DNA of 49,591 nt from an uncultured Clostridia bacterium (GCA_947632335.1 CANROX010000011.1:1-49591), one strand, 5' to 3'. Numbered from the stretch's first letter, positions 34,925 through 44,062 are shown. Notes: a model not told the origin generated them from the sequence alone. Numbers and translations are program-made.

Positions 34925-35425
34925 ATGGAAGTTTTTAAGTTAAAGAAGTACGACCTTGATGACGTAAAAAGATTAGTTGAGCTTGCTGAAAAAAGCGACC
35001 TTGGAGTCCTTGAAATTGAAACAAAAAAGGGCAGAAGAATTCGCATTGAAAGAAACAGTAAATCTAATGCTCCTGTAGTAAGCCTTAACTCCGATATACA
35101 TACAGAGGCTGTCCCACAGGCAGTTCCCGTACAGCCGGCTGTTCCGACTGCTCCTGCACAGGTTTCACCTGCTCCTGCTGCACCTGTTGCCTCCAAGACA
35201 ATTGACGCACCGATGGTGGGTGTATTTTATCAGTCCCCGTCTCCCGAGGCTGAACCATATGTAAAGGTTGGTCAAAGCGTTAAAAAAGGAGATATCGTCT
35301 GCATAATTGAAGCTATGAAACTGATGAATGAAATTCAGGCTGAAGAGGACGGCGTTATTGCAGAAGTATTAGTTAAAAACGGCGAAATTGTAGAATTTGG
35401 CAAGCCTTTATTCTCAATTAAGTAA
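34925..35425 (+). CDS. accB: Biotin carboxyl carrier protein of acetyl-CoA carboxylase
   Basis: Carries CO2 on biotin between AccC and AccAD. The 166-residue protein has a charged N-terminal domain, a flexible Ala/Pro/Val linker (about residues 62-90) and the biotinyl domain with the attachment Lys132 in EAMKLMNE. Start at ATG 34925 is 2 nt after the fabF stop, with GGAGG (34914-34918) inside the fabF coding end, so the genes are coupled. Confidence 0.96.
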   Translation: MEVFKLKKYDLDDVKRLVELAEKSDLGVLEIETKKGRRIRIERNSKSNAPVVSLNSDIHTEAVPQAVPVQPAVPTAPAQVSPAPAAPVASKTIDAPMVGVFYQSPSPEAEPYVKVGQSVKKGDIVCIIEAMKLMNEIQAEEDGVIAEVLVKNGEIVEFGKPLFSIK

Positions 35426-35440
35426 ATAAAATTTACAGTA

Positions 35441-35466
35441 CCTTCTCCTCAGATATGGGGAGGAGG
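35441..35466 (+). other. Intercistronic hairpin between accB and fabZ
   Basis: Arms CCTTCTCC (35441-35448) and GGAGGAGG (35459-35466). The right arm is a perfect Shine-Dalgarno-like stretch lying about 20 nt before the fabZ start, behind the actual AAGGTGA site, so the hairpin hides a decoy or standby site. Confidence 0.4.
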
Positions 35467-35487
35467 TCTAATATAAGGTGAAAAATT

Positions 35488-35898
35488 ATGAATCAAAAAG
35501 AAATTATGGAAATTATTCCACACCGTGATAATATGCTTTTAGTTGAAGAGGCAGAGGTTGTGGACGAAAACACTTCAAAGGGCAGATATACGATAAAGGG
35601 TGACGAATTTTTCCTCAAGGGTCATTTTCCGGGAAATCCTGTAGTTCCCGGCGTTATTCTCTGCGAAATGATGGGACAGGCAAGCTGCGTACTTCTTGCT
35701 GACAAGGTTAAGGGCGGTACGCCCTACTTTACAAAGCTTGACGGAGTTAAGTTTAAGAAACCTGTGCTCCCCGGGGACACTTTGGAAACCGTGGCCACTG
35801 TTACAAGGGTTCGTGAACCTTTCTACTTTATCAGCACAAAGGGTTATGTAAACGGCAAACTTCATGTTCAGGCAGAAATGTCCTTTGCGGTAAAGTAG
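35488..35898 (+). CDS. fabZ: 3-hydroxyacyl-ACP dehydratase FabZ
   Basis: Dehydrates 3-hydroxyacyl-ACP. The 136-residue hot-dog protein has IIPHRDNMLLVE (9-20), catalytic His46 in GHFPGNPVVPGV and Glu60 in LCEMMGQ. Length is normal. AAGGTGA precedes the ATG. No fabA or fabM isomerase is seen, so the route to unsaturated fatty acids is not evident from this cluster. Confidence 0.96.
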   Translation: MNQKEIMEIIPHRDNMLLVEEAEVVDENTSKGRYTIKGDEFFLKGHFPGNPVVPGVILCEMMGQASCVLLADKVKGGTPYFTKLDGVKFKKPVLPGDTLETVATVTRVREPFYFISTKGYVNGKLHVQAEMSFAVK

Positions 35899-35961
35899 TT
35901 TAAATAATTTAATCTTCGGATAGAAAATTAACCGTCCGACATAGGATTGGAGATTTTATAT

Positions 35962-37314
35962 ATGTTTTCTAAAATTTTAATCGCCAACCGTGGCGAAATT
36001 GCAGTAAGAATTATTAGGGCCTGTCGTGAAATGGGCATAAGTACCGTTGCCATTTACAGCGAGGCGGACAGGGACGCACTCCATGTTTCCCTGGCAGACG
36101 AAGCCTATTGCGTCGGCCCTGCCCCTGTTGGAGAAAGTTATCTTAATATGCTTAATATACTTTCTGTTGCAGTATGCTCCGGGGCACAGGCCATACATCC
36201 CGGCTATGGTTTGCTTTCAGAAAATGCAAAGTTTGTTTCTCTCTGCGAGGAATGTAATATTACATTTATCGGCCCCTCATCACAAATGATTAATGATTTG
36301 GGCGACAAGGACAAGGCGAGAAAAACAATGGAGGCTGCCGGTGTACCGATTACCCCCGGCACAGAAGTTATTGAAGATGAAAACGAGGCTATGGAGGCGG
36401 CTGGAAAAATCGGCTATCCAATCCTTATTAAGGCTCGTTCAGGCGGCGGAGGACGAGGTATCCGCCTTGTGGAAAGGGAAGAGGATTTTTTAAACGCATT
36501 CAGAAGTGCCTCCGGCGAGGCAGGCAGTGCCTTTGGAGACAGCGGTTGTTACATAGAAAAATTTCTTAAGCCTGTTAAGCATATTGAAGTACAGCTTTTA
36601 TGCGATAAGCATGGAAATGTTCTATGCCTTGGTGAAAGGGAATGTTCTGTTCAGCGGAAGAACCAAAAGCTAATTGAAGAAAGTCCAAGTCCCTCCCTTA
36701 CTCCTGACATTAGAAAGAATATGATGGAGGCGGCAGCAAAGGCGGCTAAGGCTGTTAATTACAACTCCGTAGGTACAGTTGAGTTTCTTCTTGACAAGGA
36801 TAAGAACTTTTACTTTATGGAGATGAATACAAGGCTCCAGGTTGAGCATGGAGTTACAGAAATGGTAACAGGACTCGACCTTGTGCAGTGGCAGATAAGA
36901 GTTGCCGCCGGTGCAAAGCTGACAAGAACACAGGAACAGGTATTTTTCCACGGTCACGCTATTGAGTGCCGTATTAATGCGGAAAATCCGGATATGGATT
37001 TCCGTCCTTCCTGCGGTAAGATTACCAGCCTGCATATTCCGGGAGGTTCATTTGTAAGATTTGATACTGCCATTTATCAGGATTACAGTATTCCGCCATT
37101 CTACGACAGTATGGTGGGTAAGGTTCTTGTCCAGGGAAGAAATCGTGAACTGGCAATCCGTAAGATGAAAATGGCCCTTTCCGAGCTTTCAATTACAGGT
37201 ATTGACCACAACAGGGATTTACAAATAGAAATACTTTCCGATAAGGAGTTTATTGACGGCTCCTATACAACTGATTTCATTGAAGAATTTGAAAAGAGAA
37301 GAAAGAAAAAATAA
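35962..37314 (+). CDS. accC: Biotin carboxylase subunit of acetyl-CoA carboxylase
   Basis: ATP-dependent carboxylation of biotin on AccB. The 450-residue ATP-grasp protein has ILIANRGEIAVRI (about 5-17), the glycine-rich lid SGGGGRGIR (about 163-171), EKFLKPVKHIEVQ (about 200) and EMNTRLQVEHGVTE (about 286-299, Mg2+ and active-site residues). Start at ATG 35962 has GGAG 9 nt upstream and gives the normal MFSKILIANRGE N-terminus. It is followed by an internal promoter and accD. Confidence 0.97.
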   Translation: MFSKILIANRGEIAVRIIRACREMGISTVAIYSEADRDALHVSLADEAYCVGPAPVGESYLNMLNILSVAVCSGAQAIHPGYGLLSENAKFVSLCEECNITFIGPSSQMINDLGDKDKARKTMEAAGVPITPGTEVIEDENEAMEAAGKIGYPILIKARSGGGGRGIRLVEREEDFLNAFRSASGEAGSAFGDSGCYIEKFLKPVKHIEVQLLCDKHGNVLCLGERECSVQRKNQKLIEESPSPSLTPDIRKNMMEAAAKAAKAVNYNSVGTVEFLLDKDKNFYFMEMNTRLQVEHGVTEMVTGLDLVQWQIRVAAGAKLTRTQEQVFFHGHAIECRINAENPDMDFRPSCGKITSLHIPGGSFVRFDTAIYQDYSIPPFYDSMVGKVLVQGRNRELAIRKMKMALSELSITGIDHNRDLQIEILSDKEFIDGSYTTDFIEEFEKRRKKK

Positions 37315-37321
37315 ATTTTAT

Positions 37322-37350
37322 TTGTAACTTAGATGATATAGTGATATAAT
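37322..37350 (+). promoter_or_regulatory. Internal promoter before accDA
   Basis: TTGTAA (37322-37327), 17-bp spacer, TATAAT (37345-37350) in the gap between accC and accD. Confidence 0.6.
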
Positions 37351-37417
37351 AGAAGTGTTATAAGGCTTTTGCCAAAAATACTGCCAATGCGATGGTTGGT
37401 GCAAAGTGAGTGATTAA

Positions 37418-38281
37418 ATGGATTTATTTACTTTTTTAAAACCCAAAAATGAACTGGAGGGCTCGCAGGAAGAAACAGCCATGCCTTTTGTTCCCGACTC
37501 CTTATGGGTTAAGTGCAATTCCTGTAATACAATGCTTCTTGCCAGTGATTTAAAGGAAAATCAGGGTGTATGTTCAAAGTGTAATTACCATTTTCGTATG
37601 ACTGCAAGAGAGAGAATTGAAATGATTGCAGATAAAAATAGCTTTGAAGAAATTAACGGTGAAATGGAAAGTAGAGATTTCCTAAAATTTCCCCAGTACA
37701 AGGAAAAGCTGATGAATGCAAAAATAAAAAGTAAGGAAAAGGAAAGCGTTGTTACCGGTATTTGCAGTATTGGTGGTAACAAAACAGTACTTTGCGTTAT
37801 GTCCCCGGATTTTATGATGGGTTCTATGGGCACTGTTACAGGGGAAAAAATCACAAGAGCCTTTGAATATGCAACGGAAAATTTACTGCCTGTAGTTGTT
37901 TTTACCGTATCAGGCGGAGCAAGAATGCAGGAGGGTATACTTTCTCTTATGCAGATGGCAAAAACCTCCGGCGCTGTAAAAAAGCATAGCGACGCAGGAC
38001 TTCTTTATATTACAGTTCTTACAGACCCTACAACAGGCGGTGTAACTGCCTCATTTGCCATGGAGGGTGACATTATTCTTTCAGAGCCTAATGCACTGGT
38101 TGCATTTGCCGGTCCAAGGGTTGTTGAACAGACAACCCATACCAAACTGCCAAAGGGATTTCAGAGGGCGGAATTTGTCCTTGATAAGGGATTTATTGAC
38201 GCAGTGGTTGAAAGAAAGGATATGAAGAAAACTTTATCCATGCTCCTTTCACTTCATACAAATGTTAAGGAGGAGAACTGA
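37418..38281 (+). CDS. accD: Acetyl-CoA carboxylase carboxyltransferase subunit beta
   Basis: Forms the transferase half of acetyl-CoA carboxylase with AccA. The 287-residue protein has an N-terminal zinc ribbon (C33, C36, C52, C55) and a crotonase-fold domain with SGGARMQEG (about 166-174) and TDPTTGGVTASFA (about 205). The last base of its TGA is the first base of the accA ATG, so the two subunits are made in coupled amounts. The N-terminal 25 residues before the ribbon are poorly conserved. Confidence 0.96.
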   Translation: MDLFTFLKPKNELEGSQEETAMPFVPDSLWVKCNSCNTMLLASDLKENQGVCSKCNYHFRMTARERIEMIADKNSFEEINGEMESRDFLKFPQYKEKLMNAKIKSKEKESVVTGICSIGGNKTVLCVMSPDFMMGSMGTVTGEKITRAFEYATENLLPVVVFTVSGGARMQEGILSLMQMAKTSGAVKKHSDAGLLYITVLTDPTTGGVTASFAMEGDIILSEPNALVAFAGPRVVEQTTHTKLPKGFQRAEFVLDKGFIDAVVERKDMKKTLSMLLSLHTNVKEEN

Positions 38282-39066
38282 TGAGTGCTTACGATAAGGT
38301 TAAAGCTGCCAGAGATGCAAAGCGCCTTACGGCTGTTGACTATATAAATAAAATGTTTGGCAATTCTTTCTTTGAACTTCACGGCGACAGAAGATTTGGC
38401 GACGACAAGGCCATTGTTGCAGGAGTTGCAAAACTGTATGATATGCCTGTTACGGTAATCGGTATTGAAAAGGGCAGAAATACAAAGGAGAGAATGACAC
38501 GAAACTTTGGTTCTGCAAATCCTGAGGGTTACAGAAAAGCCCTTAGATTAATGAAACAGGCTGAAAAATTCCACAGACCTGTTTTGTGTCTTGTAGATAC
38601 AAGCGGCGCCTACCCCGGAATCGGTGCAGAGGAAAGGGGACAGGGCCTTGCAATAGCGGAAAATATTATGGAAATGATGACTCTTAAAACCCCCATACTT
38701 TCTATTTTGATAGGTGAGGGCGGTTCCGGCGGAGCCTTGGCACTGGCTGTTGCTGATGAAGTGTGGATGCTTGAGGACAGCATTTACTCTGTTATTTCTC
38801 CCGAGGGCTGTGCCTCAATTCTTTGGAAAGACAGCACAAAGGCCCCTGAGGCATCTGAATGTCTTAAACTCACTTCACATAATCTATTTAACTTAGGTGT
38901 TGTAGAGAGAATTATCAGAGAACCTGCCGACAGCGAGGACAGGAAGATGTTTGAGGGTCTTAAAATGCTTATTGCCCGAACTTTTGAGAAAAATATGTCT
39001 ATTGACGCTGAAACTCTTACGGAAAACCGTTACAATAGATTTAGAAAATTGGGAAATGATTTCTAA
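38281..39066 (+). CDS. accA: Acetyl-CoA carboxylase carboxyltransferase subunit alpha
   Basis: Partner of AccD. The 261-residue protein has the family segments ELHGDRRFGDD (about 31-41), NFGSANPEGYRKALRLMKQAEKF split over about 77-100, TSGAYPGIGAEERGQ (about 107-121) and GEGGSGGALALA (about 141-152). It is shorter at the N-terminus than E. coli AccA, as in other Clostridia. It ends the fab/acc cluster at a strong hairpin. Confidence 0.96.
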   Translation: MSAYDKVKAARDAKRLTAVDYINKMFGNSFFELHGDRRFGDDKAIVAGVAKLYDMPVTVIGIEKGRNTKERMTRNFGSANPEGYRKALRLMKQAEKFHRPVLCLVDTSGAYPGIGAEERGQGLAIAENIMEMMTLKTPILSILIGEGGSGGALALAVADEVWMLEDSIYSVISPEGCASILWKDSTKAPEASECLKLTSHNLFNLGVVERIIREPADSEDRKMFEGLKMLIARTFEKNMSIDAETLTENRYNRFRKLGNDF

Positions 39067-39068
39067 TT

Positions 39069-39098
39069 ATACCGCTCCACAATGGAGCGGTTTTTGTT
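39069..39098 (+). terminator. Terminator of the fab/acc cluster
   Basis: Arms ACCGCTCC (39071-39078) and GGAGCGGT (39084-39091), followed by TTTTG. Confidence 0.85.
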
Positions 39099-39174
39099 TT
39101 GCATATTTATGGGCGGTAATACGCAAAATATTTGTATTGTATTTGTTGTGAATTTACAAATAAGATTACTGTTT

Positions 39175-39198
39175 ACAGCACGGCGGGGGTCGTGCTGT
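39175..39198 (+). other. Second hairpin downstream of accA
   Basis: Arms ACAGCACG (39175-39182) and CGTGCTGT (39191-39198) with an unusually G-rich loop. A short T-run follows eight bases later. It lies just before the next promoter and may be a back-up terminator. Confidence 0.4.
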
Positions 39199-39216
39199 GT
39201 TGCTTTTTGTAGGATA

Positions 39217-39245
39217 TTGACTATTTTAATTATATGGGTTATAGT
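39217..39245 (+). promoter_or_regulatory. Promoter for the 39294 gene
   Basis: TTGACT (39217-39222), 17-bp spacer, TATAGT (39240-39245). Confidence 0.65.
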
Positions 39246-39293
39246 AGTGAAAGCTAACACTTTATTAAATAAGGTATGAAAGGGGAAATAGAT

Positions 39294-40547
39294 ATGAAAT
39301 GTCCTTTTTGCGGTGCAGAGATTGATGATAACAGCAAGTTATGTTCACAGTGCGGTGCTAATATTACTAGTGCTGAAAGTACAGAAATAAAAGATGCTGA
39401 AAACGTAAAACCTTTAAAAAAGCCTTTCTTTAAGAGGAAGGGCGGTATTGTACTTATTGTAATATTAGTTGTACTTATTGCCGGAGCTATTACAGCATTT
39501 GCTCTTAGAGATAATATTATGAGGGGAATTTTAGGCCCTGCAAAGTACTATATGGTGAAAGAGGGTTTAAACATAGGTTCTCTTTCTGATGAGGATTTTG
39601 GACTAAAGGGTGATTTTACACTGGGACAGGACTATTCTTCAATTTTGGTTTTTACCGGTGCAGATTATTCCAAGGTCAATATGGATATTGAGTGGAGCAA
39701 CAGTCAGGATAAAAGAAAAATTGACATTGATTTTCTGGGGCTTATTAAGCTGAAAATACAGTCACAGGATAAACTTGTTTCTATGGCTCTTAACGATAAT
39801 TCCATAACCTGTGATACAAAATCCCTAAATGATTTTAAGAACCACGGGTCCAATAACGGCAATTCACAGAAGAAGTCAGAGGAATATCTTTCCGGGTGGG
39901 ATAAAATGGCCTGGATTTATGATTTTTCCAATTCCCCTGTTATCGGGGAAATTGAAAAAAACTGTGTAACTACCGATGAAAAGAAGTACAACGGTATTGA
40001 ATGTACTGTGGATACTTTTAGATTTACAGGAAAAAATATTTCCGTAATACTCAACAGCCTTGCCGACCTGCTTGAAAAGGACAAGGATACACAGGCTATT
40101 TATAAGGAATATATATCAAACAATATTCTGTCCTCCATAATAAAAAACACAAGCACTCCTAAAGAAATATCCAAAATTCTTAGAGATATGGCAAATGAAA
40201 GCCTGAAAAGTCGTGATGTTATTGAATATTCCGTATATTACGATGGGGGAGATATTGTAAATAGGGAGTATAAATCTAAGGAAGATACTGTTACGCTAAG
40301 CTCCTTTAACAAGGATGAAGAAAAGTACATCAGTTTTAGCTACAACTCAATTAAGGGTGAATTTAAGGTGACGGATACACCCGATGTTTCCGATGTTCAT
40401 ATAGACAAGGATAAGGCAGTTCCCTTTGATAAGATTATGGACAGCCTTAAAAATTCCCTTGGCAGTTCCATATCCGATTTTGATAATGAGGATAGTACAG
40501 ACAAGGGCATATTGGATAATGACAGAACCACAGTGTTTGCAAGGTAG
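39294..40547 (+). CDS. Zinc-ribbon protein with one membrane helix and a large extracellular domain
   Basis: A 417-residue protein of unknown function. The cytoplasmic N-terminus is a zinc ribbon (C3, C6, C17, C20), followed by a basic stop (KKPFFKRK), one helix (about 52-71) and a roughly 340-residue extracellular domain without recognised motifs. That domain is rich in charged residues and Asn/Ser, with repeated DxxSxxL-type strands suggesting a beta-rich fold. Start at ATG 39294 has AAGGGGA upstream. It has its own promoter and terminator. The same topology recurs at 42604 and 44063, so I regard it as part of that group. Confidence 0.75.
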   Translation: MKCPFCGAEIDDNSKLCSQCGANITSAESTEIKDAENVKPLKKPFFKRKGGIVLIVILVVLIAGAITAFALRDNIMRGILGPAKYYMVKEGLNIGSLSDEDFGLKGDFTLGQDYSSILVFTGADYSKVNMDIEWSNSQDKRKIDIDFLGLIKLKIQSQDKLVSMALNDNSITCDTKSLNDFKNHGSNNGNSQKKSEEYLSGWDKMAWIYDFSNSPVIGEIEKNCVTTDEKKYNGIECTVDTFRFTGKNISVILNSLADLLEKDKDTQAIYKEYISNNILSSIIKNTSTPKEISKILRDMANESLKSRDVIEYSVYYDGGDIVNREYKSKEDTVTLSSFNKDEEKYISFSYNSIKGEFKVTDTPDVSDVHIDKDKAVPFDKIMDSLKNSLGSSISDFDNEDSTDKGILDNDRTTVFAR

Positions 40548-40555
40548 GATAAATT

Positions 40556-40588
40556 TAGGCGGCAAAGTATAATTTTGCCGCCTTTTTG
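40556..40588 (+). terminator. Terminator after the 39294 gene
   Basis: Arms GGCGGCAAA (40558-40566) and TTTGCCGCC (40574-40582), followed by TTTTT. Confidence 0.85.
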
Positions 40589-40630
40589 CAAATTTTTTGC
40601 AAAAAGAAAGTATATATCATAATTCTTTAG

Positions 40631-40659
40631 TTGAATTTTGGGGGAATTTATGATATAAT
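40631..40659 (+). promoter_or_regulatory. Promoter for the first PP2C gene
   Basis: TTGAAT (40631-40636), 17-bp spacer, TATAAT (40654-40659). Confidence 0.7.
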
Positions 40660-40692
40660 ATACCAATTCTATATGGGAATAATTTTATTAAT

Positions 40693-41463
40693 ATGGTGTT
40701 TTGTATGAGTGAGAATCAATACAAAATTAAATATCAGGTTCTAAGTGTAATAGGAAACACAAGACCTAATAATGAGGACAATGTATTTTGTGCCGGAACT
40801 ATTAGGGATATTAACGATGAAGGCTTGTTTACTCATTACGGTGAATTTACAGGCAACTGCTGTAATATGCTGGCAGTCTTTGATGGAATGGGCGGTGGAG
40901 AAAAGGGAGAACTTGCCTCTTCAATGGCTGCAAACATGGCAAAGGATTTTTCCTTTGACGGGGAAAATAAAGAAGAAAGACTGATGCAGTACATAAAGGT
41001 TATTAACGGATATGTACACAAATATGCTGAAGAAAACAAGTTTGAAAATATGGGTACAACATTTGCAGGGGTTCTCTTTGCAGAGGATAAGATGTATCTC
41101 GGTAATGTAGGGGACTCCAAAATTTTTATTGTCAATAACGGAAAGATAACTCAGCTTTCACATGACCATGTTCTTCCCGAGGAGCTTGCTTTTCGCAATA
41201 TTATTACACAATATATCGGAATGGATGAGAACCACAAAGATTTTAAACCGTCCCTGTCACAGGTAGAGTATACGGCAGGCACAAGAATTATTATTTGTTC
41301 TGACGGACTTACGGAAAATCTTAGTTCTGAACAGATTGGGGCGCTTTGCTTTGTGGCAGAAAAAGTTTCAGACGCCGCCGACATACTTGTTTCCCAGGCA
41401 CTTAGTATGGGGGGAAATGATAATATTTCAGTAATTGTGTGCGAGATTACAGAAAATAGTTAA
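40693..41463 (+). CDS. PP2C-family serine/threonine protein phosphatase
   Basis: A 256-residue soluble phosphatase with the full metal-site set: NTRPNNED, VFDGMGGG, GNVGDSKIF, CSDGLTENL and GGNDNIS. It is expected to reverse Ser/Thr phosphorylation by a Hanks-type kinase, but no kinase gene lies in the window; in most Firmicutes the housekeeping pair prpC-prkC sits with the ribosome-assembly gene rsgA, so this looks like an additional phosphatase. The start is uncertain: ATG 40693 or ATG 40705, neither with a good ribosome binding site. Confidence 0.88.
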   Translation: MVFCMSENQYKIKYQVLSVIGNTRPNNEDNVFCAGTIRDINDEGLFTHYGEFTGNCCNMLAVFDGMGGGEKGELASSMAANMAKDFSFDGENKEERLMQYIKVINGYVHKYAEENKFENMGTTFAGVLFAEDKMYLGNVGDSKIFIVNNGKITQLSHDHVLPEELAFRNIITQYIGMDENHKDFKPSLSQVEYTAGTRIIICSDGLTENLSSEQIGALCFVAEKVSDAADILVSQALSMGGNDNISVIVCEITENS

Positions 41464-41533
41464 ATGTTACTTTTTAAATTATTATAAACTTGTTATTTTA
41501 TTTTTTCATTAGGTTACAATGTGTTCATAATGG

Positions 41534-41562
41534 TTGAATGAATAATATTGTTTTTGTATAAT
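41534..41562 (+). promoter_or_regulatory. Promoter for the second PP2C gene and following operon
   Basis: TTGAAT (41534-41539), 17-bp spacer, TATAAT (41557-41562), with the same -35 and -10 sequences as the promoter at 40631. Confidence 0.7.
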
Positions 41563-41621
41563 TATGATGTTGAAATATATTTGTTGATATTTTTTGTTAG
41601 TTTACAGTAAAGAGGTAAATT

Positions 41622-42566
41622 ATGGACGAATTTAATGATGTTAAAATGGGTATTAGAAAACTTAATATAGCCCTTGCAGTTTTTGGTGTCGGCAATGACG
41701 GTGCTGACGAGGACAGTTACGCCTATTCCTTTAATGATAACGGCGGTTTTATAGGCGTGTTTGACGGCTACGGTGAAATGGATTTGACGCCCTATGAAAG
41801 TCTTGATAACAGAACCGGCGGTTATATTGCAAGTCGTCTTGCGGCGGAAAGCACTGTTAAAATGTTTAAGAACGGCAACTTTACTTTCAGTGAGATGGAC
41901 AGTATTAAGCTCAGTTCGGATTTAAAGAAATATATTGAAAAAATGAAAAAAATCTTTGGCAGGGGAGATGGCAGATTTCTTCTTCCCACCACTGCCAGTA
42001 TTGTTGCCTGTGATTATTCAAAGCAGGACAATATACTTTTTGAATATCTTTGGGCGGGAAACAGCAGAGGATACCTGCTTGATAAAAACGGTCTTTGTCA
42101 GATTACGGAAGATGACCTTGTTGAGTCTATTGACGAAATTTCTCAGGAAACACCAAGGGTGATTAACCTTATTAACGGGGAAACCGACTTTAAAATTAAT
42201 ATTAAAACCGTAAAGACAGATTCTCCCTCAATAGCCGTAACTGCCACAGACGGTGCGTACAACGCTTTTTCCACTCCTATGGAGTTTGAATATGCTCTTC
42301 TCTTTACACTGAACAAGTCAAAGAGTATTGCACAATGGGAAAATTTACTACAAAGGCTTATAGGCGAATTTGCCCAAGATGATTTTACACTTATGCTTTC
42401 TGCCTTTGGTTTTGAAGATTTTAAAGATGTTAAGGCATATTTCTTTGAAAGAACTAAATATATGTATAATCAGTACATTGAACCCATCAATCTTGCCAGG
42501 GAAAGTAACTCAATATCTGAAATAGATGAGATGTGGGATAAATATAAAGAGGAATATTACAGATAA
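41622..42566 (+). CDS. Divergent PP2C-like protein
   Basis: A 314-residue cytoplasmic protein with a PP2C outline: DEDSY (29-33), VFDGYG (46-51), WAGNSRGYLL (144-153), TATDGAYNAF and AQDDFTLML. Metal-binding Asp48 and the DG of the fourth motif are kept, but the family GDSR motif reads GNSR (Asn147) and the final DN reads DD. In structural studies the Asp of GDSR belongs to a third metal site, so activity may be changed or lost. AGAGGTAAA precedes the ATG. It is followed after 37 nt by a zinc-ribbon gene, likely in one transcript. Confidence 0.75.
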   Translation: MDEFNDVKMGIRKLNIALAVFGVGNDGADEDSYAYSFNDNGGFIGVFDGYGEMDLTPYESLDNRTGGYIASRLAAESTVKMFKNGNFTFSEMDSIKLSSDLKKYIEKMKKIFGRGDGRFLLPTTASIVACDYSKQDNILFEYLWAGNSRGYLLDKNGLCQITEDDLVESIDEISQETPRVINLINGETDFKINIKTVKTDSPSIAVTATDGAYNAFSTPMEFEYALLFTLNKSKSIAQWENLLQRLIGEFAQDDFTLMLSAFGFEDFKDVKAYFFERTKYMYNQYIEPINLARESNSISEIDEMWDKYKEEYYR

Positions 42567-42603
42567 TAATAGTAAGGTATAATATGGGGAGGTGAGTTTT
42601 ATT

Positions 42604-44052
42604 ATGTGGATATGTCCAAAGTGTTCCAGGGAGAACGGCAACTCCTTTAACAGCTGTAAGGGGTGCGGATATGTTATTTCTCCTAAGGAGAAAGAACTTG
42701 AAATTGAAAGAACAAGAAAGCGTATTGAAAATTTCAGTGATAAGCACTATCCTTCAAAAAATACATATAGTAATTCAACCTACTCCGGTCCCACCCTTGC
42801 TTATGATGATGACGATAGTTTTCTTGAGGATTACTATAGTGACGATATGTTTGATGACGATGAGGAAGACTATAAGAAAAAGTCTAAGGTGGGATTTTTT
42901 AAACCGATTATCATTGTCCTTATAGTTCTGGCAATCTGTGGAGTTGGGGTGTACTATCTTGATAATCAGGGTATTGTAAATATCTTCTCACAGACAGATT
43001 TTAGATATACGGAAGATGAGGGCGGAATTACCATTACGGGATATGTGGGAAAAGATTCCACCTTGGAAATTCCCGATATAATTGACGGAAACATTGTGAC
43101 AGCCATTGGCGACAAGGCTTTTGCTGAAAGTAATGTTAAATCTGTTACAGTTCCCGATACGGTAAAAACCATTGGTTCAAGGGCTTTTTTTGCTTGTGAA
43201 CATCTTCATATAGTGAATATGAAAGAGGGGTTAAAGTCCATTGGCGACCACGCATTTGCCTCAAATCCGGTTTTTTCTGATGTTTTTATTCCCTCCAGCG
43301 TTGAAAAAATTGGCGATGACTTGTTAAAGGATTCCGGTAATGTATATATACAGGCAGTACCCGGGACAACAGGTATGACTTATGCCCTTAATAATAACAT
43401 TAGCTACACCCCTACAGATAAAAACGGTGAGGCAATTAGTGTTACGCCTCTAAGAACAAATGATGAACAGGTATATACCACTTCAAAGGCGGGGTACGGC
43501 GCCGGATATATGTTTAGCTTTGTTCCGTATGAAAGTTCACAGTATCAGATTACGATAGAGGCGTCTATTGAGGGTTATCTAAAGATAAATGATTTTGGTA
43601 CAATGGGTGAAACCAGCTTTCAAGAGGTTAAGAGCGGAGAAAATCATCAAACCGTACTGGTTGTAAATCTGAAAAAAGAAAAGAAGTATTATTTTGGTAT
43701 AGAAAACGAGGGTTCCGAAGAACATAAGAATATAGAATTTTTAATGAAGATAGAACCTGTTACTGATGAACAGACTGAGGCTGAGGATAATGCCAAAAAG
43801 TATGTGGGCAAGTCCTACACTTTTACAGCGTATACGGACCTTTTCTATAATCAACATTCCGAAACAGGTGAAACTCACTATCTTGAATGGAATACCAATG
43901 TTCAAAAAGTAATTGATTACTATATTGAAGATGATGGTACAACATGGCTTTGTATTAATGCTCCTGACACTTCAGAGGACGCATATAATGAATACGGAGA
44001 ATATATTGGACAGGGTACAGACACAATGTGGTGGCATAAGCTGAGTGATTAA
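42604..44052 (+). CDS. Zinc-ribbon, membrane-anchored protein with BspA-type leucine-rich repeats
   Basis: A 482-residue protein. A zinc ribbon (C4, C7, C18, C21) is followed by a charged linker, a strikingly acidic Asp/Tyr patch (about 67-90), a basic KKKSK, one membrane helix (101-118) and an extracellular part. That part begins with BspA-like LRR_5 repeats (ITITGYVG, LEIPDII, VTAIGDKAFAES, VTVPDTVKTIGSRAF, IPSSVEKIGDDLL, about 140-250). The remaining 230 residues are unassigned. Start at ATG 42604 follows GGGGAGGTGA; the GTG at 42592 lies within that site. It could bind extracellular ligands and be modulated by cytoplasmic phosphorylation (inference). Confidence 0.78.
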   Translation: MWICPKCSRENGNSFNSCKGCGYVISPKEKELEIERTRKRIENFSDKHYPSKNTYSNSTYSGPTLAYDDDDSFLEDYYSDDMFDDDEEDYKKKSKVGFFKPIIIVLIVLAICGVGVYYLDNQGIVNIFSQTDFRYTEDEGGITITGYVGKDSTLEIPDIIDGNIVTAIGDKAFAESNVKSVTVPDTVKTIGSRAFFACEHLHIVNMKEGLKSIGDHAFASNPVFSDVFIPSSVEKIGDDLLKDSGNVYIQAVPGTTGMTYALNNNISYTPTDKNGEAISVTPLRTNDEQVYTTSKAGYGAGYMFSFVPYESSQYQITIEASIEGYLKINDFGTMGETSFQEVKSGENHQTVLVVNLKKEKKYYFGIENEGSEEHKNIEFLMKIEPVTDEQTEAEDNAKKYVGKSYTFTAYTDLFYNQHSETGETHYLEWNTNVQKVIDYYIEDDGTTWLCINAPDTSEDAYNEYGEYIGQGTDTMWWHKLSD

Positions 44053-44062
44053 GGAGTAAATT

